Source: Deltaproteobacteria bacterium
Lineage (GTDB): Bacteria > Desulfobacterota > Desulfobulbia > Desulfobulbales > JAJRZW01
Assembly (NCBI GenBank): GCA_024275015.1
Contig: JAJRZW010000002.1
Span: 1-52,110, forward strand
Length of the DNA stretch: 52,110 bases
Direction of reading: 5' to 3'
The position numbers and the translations under genes are program-made. Of this stretch, positions 51,008 through 52,110 are shown piece by piece. Under the pieces are notes generated by a model. The model had not been told where the DNA came from, did not search any database, and saw only the letters and a program-made list of their open reading frames with translations. Numbering within the stretch: position 1 is the first letter of the stretch; each line of letters starts with the position of its first letter.

Positions 51008-51679
51008 TCAGCGTCCAAGATGACGGTGCCGTTGCTCCGCGTTCAGAAGGACCGCGGCCTGGTGAGCCCTAAGGGCGCCGGGGTCCTTGACGCCGTTGAT
51101 ATTGATTAACAGCAGAAGTCCATGGCCGCGGCCGTACCAGTTCCCCTGATCAAATATTGAACCGATAACCACCAGTCTGCCGTTTCTTACCCGTTTGCGA
51201 TAGCGGGACACCACCTGCCGCACGGAGTTATCAATCTCTTTTTCAAGCATTTTTTTTCTTCCCGCCGTGGTTCGCGGCAGGGGCCGTGAAGAGATGCTTC
51301 CCATGTATCGGGCATCGCTTGCGCGGGTTATAAGAAGCACCGGCAGGTGCAGTTTTCTTATTGCCAGATCCATGCTCCGGGTAGCCTCCGGGGTCATTTG
51401 TGCCGTTGCATTTCTGACGATGAGCATCCGTCCGGCCGGGTTCACGATAATTCGGTCCGGGGTGAGACCGGGGCTTGAATCGGCAAGCCATGCGCAGAGG
51501 AGATTCCCCTCTGTCGCCGGGGCGCGGTCGTCATTGTCGTGAACTAATTCCCTGACCACCGTAAAGGGCGGTAGCCCGGCCCTTTTTTTCAGCACCGGCC
51601 GCATGGACGCGTTTGCGGTTAGAGGGAAAAACAGGGGGAAAATGATCGCGGCGATTGCGGATATTTTTATATTGAGCAT
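51008..51679 (-). CDS. Exported protein of unknown function
   Basis: A 223-residue protein with signal peptide MLNIKISAIAAIIFPLFFPL, cleaved near ANA at about 23-25. The mature part (MRPVLKKRAGLPPFTVVREL...) has no family I recognise. It contains IIVNPAGRMLIVRNATAQMT, then LPVLLITRASDARYMGS, and RNGRLVVIGSIFDQGNWYGR. It may bind something in the periplasm. The Met at 51679 is chosen because the signal follows it, and GAGG precedes it. It is divergent from grpE. Confidence 0.7.
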   Translation of the reverse strand: MLNIKISAIAAIIFPLFFPLTANASMRPVLKKRAGLPPFTVVRELVHDNDDRAPATEGNLLCAWLADSSPGLTPDRIIVNPAGRMLIVRNATAQMTPEATRSMDLAIRKLHLPVLLITRASDARYMGSISSRPLPRTTAGRKKMLEKEIDNSVRQVVSRYRKRVRNGRLVVIGSIFDQGNWYGRGHGLLLLININGVKDPGALRAHQAAVLLNAEQRHRHLGR

Positions 51680-51789
51680 GTTCGCCTCTTTGTCTGCGCA
51701 GGAAAAAACGAAATTTGTCATTTTGATATCGGCATTGTTGTCGCCGGGGTTAAGAGAAAAGTCGTTCCCTGATTCTTTTGCCTCCCGTC

Positions 51790-51818
51790 TTGACAAGCAA
51801 AATGGCCATCCTTATTGT
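51790..51818 (+). promoter_or_regulatory. Sigma70-type promoter upstream of grpE
   Basis: TTGACA at 51790-51795, a 17-bp spacer, and TATTGT at 51813-51818. No clear CIRCE repeat is seen. Confidence 0.45.
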
Positions 51819-51899
51819 TCCCTCAACCTTGACAGGGACGGTTTTGAGGTATGTCGTCGTATTGACGGTGTCAGTTCAAGAATGTGATCGGAGGGGTTT

Positions 51900-51941
51900 G
51901 TGGCGGCAAAGAAGAATAAAATAACCAGCGTCGGGGAATAG
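51900..51941 (+). CDS. Possible 13-codon leader peptide before grpE
   Basis: GGAGGG at 51890-51895 precedes GTG at 51900, which opens VAAKKNKITSVGE and then TAG at 51939-51941. The stop lies 42 bp before the grpE ATG. Strong ribosome binding but unknown use; it may be chance. Confidence 0.25.
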   Translation: MAAKKNKITSVGE

Positions 51942-51983
51942 GATGTTCCCCGGTCTGATGATGGCCGGTAGAAAGATGCGGCA

Positions 51984-52110
51984 ATGATGGCCGCGGATGA
52001 CGAAACCGGATCTGATAAAGCCGAGGCTGAGGATGAATCGGAGGAGGAAAAACTCCGCCGGGAGGTGGCTGACTTGAACGATAAGCTCCTGCGGATGGCC
52101 GCTGATTTTG
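51984..52110 (+). CDS. grpE: Co-chaperone GrpE, N-terminal part (runs off the window)
   Basis: It begins MMAADDETGSDKAEAEDESE and reaches LRREVADLNDKLLRMAADF at the window edge, which is the acidic N-terminus and start of the long GrpE helix. GrpE is the nucleotide exchange factor for DnaK. The in-frame stop TAG at 51969 rules out a longer start. hrcA, which commonly lies just upstream, is absent here; an unknown exported gene diverges instead. Confidence 0.85.
   Translation, partial: MMAADDETGSDKAEAEDESEEEKLRREVADLNDKLLRMAADF

Overview
The window looks like a chromosomal segment of a Gram-negative anaerobe of the Desulfobacterota (former Deltaproteobacteria), most likely near Desulfobulbales or Desulfurivibrionaceae. 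This is inferred from gene content and order: a small assimilatory-type sulfite reductase, the infC-rpmI-rplT / pheS-pheT-ihfA-merR block, the yicC-remA-gmk cluster, LolA and a heptose kinase (so an outer membrane with LPS), and a periplasmic nitrate reductase beside an HAO-type octaheme cytochrome. Base composition is GC-rich, except for an AT-rich vapBC pair at the left end. No rRNA, CRISPR array or prophage was seen.

Layout. 1-1000: a probable IS end and a vapBC toxin-antitoxin pair. 1026-7424: a radical SAM gene with a small partner, a siroheme sulfite reductase-like gene, an EndoQ-type PHP nuclease and UvrD helicase encoded as one gene split by a -1 frame change at an A9 run, and tadA. 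7425-11702: palindromic repeats, two tRNA-Ser genes, SRP RNA, dnaX (with an A10 slippery run), recR, a terminal-inverted-repeat element and tRNA-Val. 11758-19549: a translation block thrS-infC-rpmI-rplT-pheS-pheT-ihfA-merR, with dispersed repeats inserted inside the infC-rplT part. 19624-28049: tRNA-Pro, a eukaryote-like fused hisHF, murI, lolA, a B12-type radical SAM gene, a cobD-like gene, a phosphodiesterase and an S1-repeat protein. 28078-33848: a minus-strand cluster (GT9 glycosyltransferase, hldE kinase domain, yicC, remA, gmk, rlmB) and a GIN-domain protein. 34257-41380: the respiratory nitrogen module. 41698-48755: a YkgJ-like Cys-cluster protein with a DegP-like protease, a tandem ABC_sub_bind protein, a second toxin-antitoxin pair, a SprA-like metalloprotease and a Cys-rich small protein. 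49377-52110: an aminotransferase, an exported unknown, and the start of grpE.

The most interesting unit is 34257-41380, all on the minus strand. A histidine kinase with a periplasmic c-type heme motif and an OmpR-type regulator precede napA and napD. An octaheme cytochrome of the hydroxylamine oxidoreductase (HAO) family follows. No nrfA, napB, napC or napGH is present. The inference is a compact nitrate-to-ammonium pathway: NapA makes nitrite and the octaheme enzyme reduces it further, under redox-sensing control. The octaheme gene alone is enclosed by a 114-bp inverted repeat with one mismatch between arms.

The second theme is repeats. At least six dispersed families of roughly 100-220 bp, most with strong hairpins, fill nearly every long intergenic gap and no transposase is visible. 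The third theme is homopolymer A runs in coding sequence (dnaX and the EndoQ-UvrD gene) where a -1 slip gives a sensible product.
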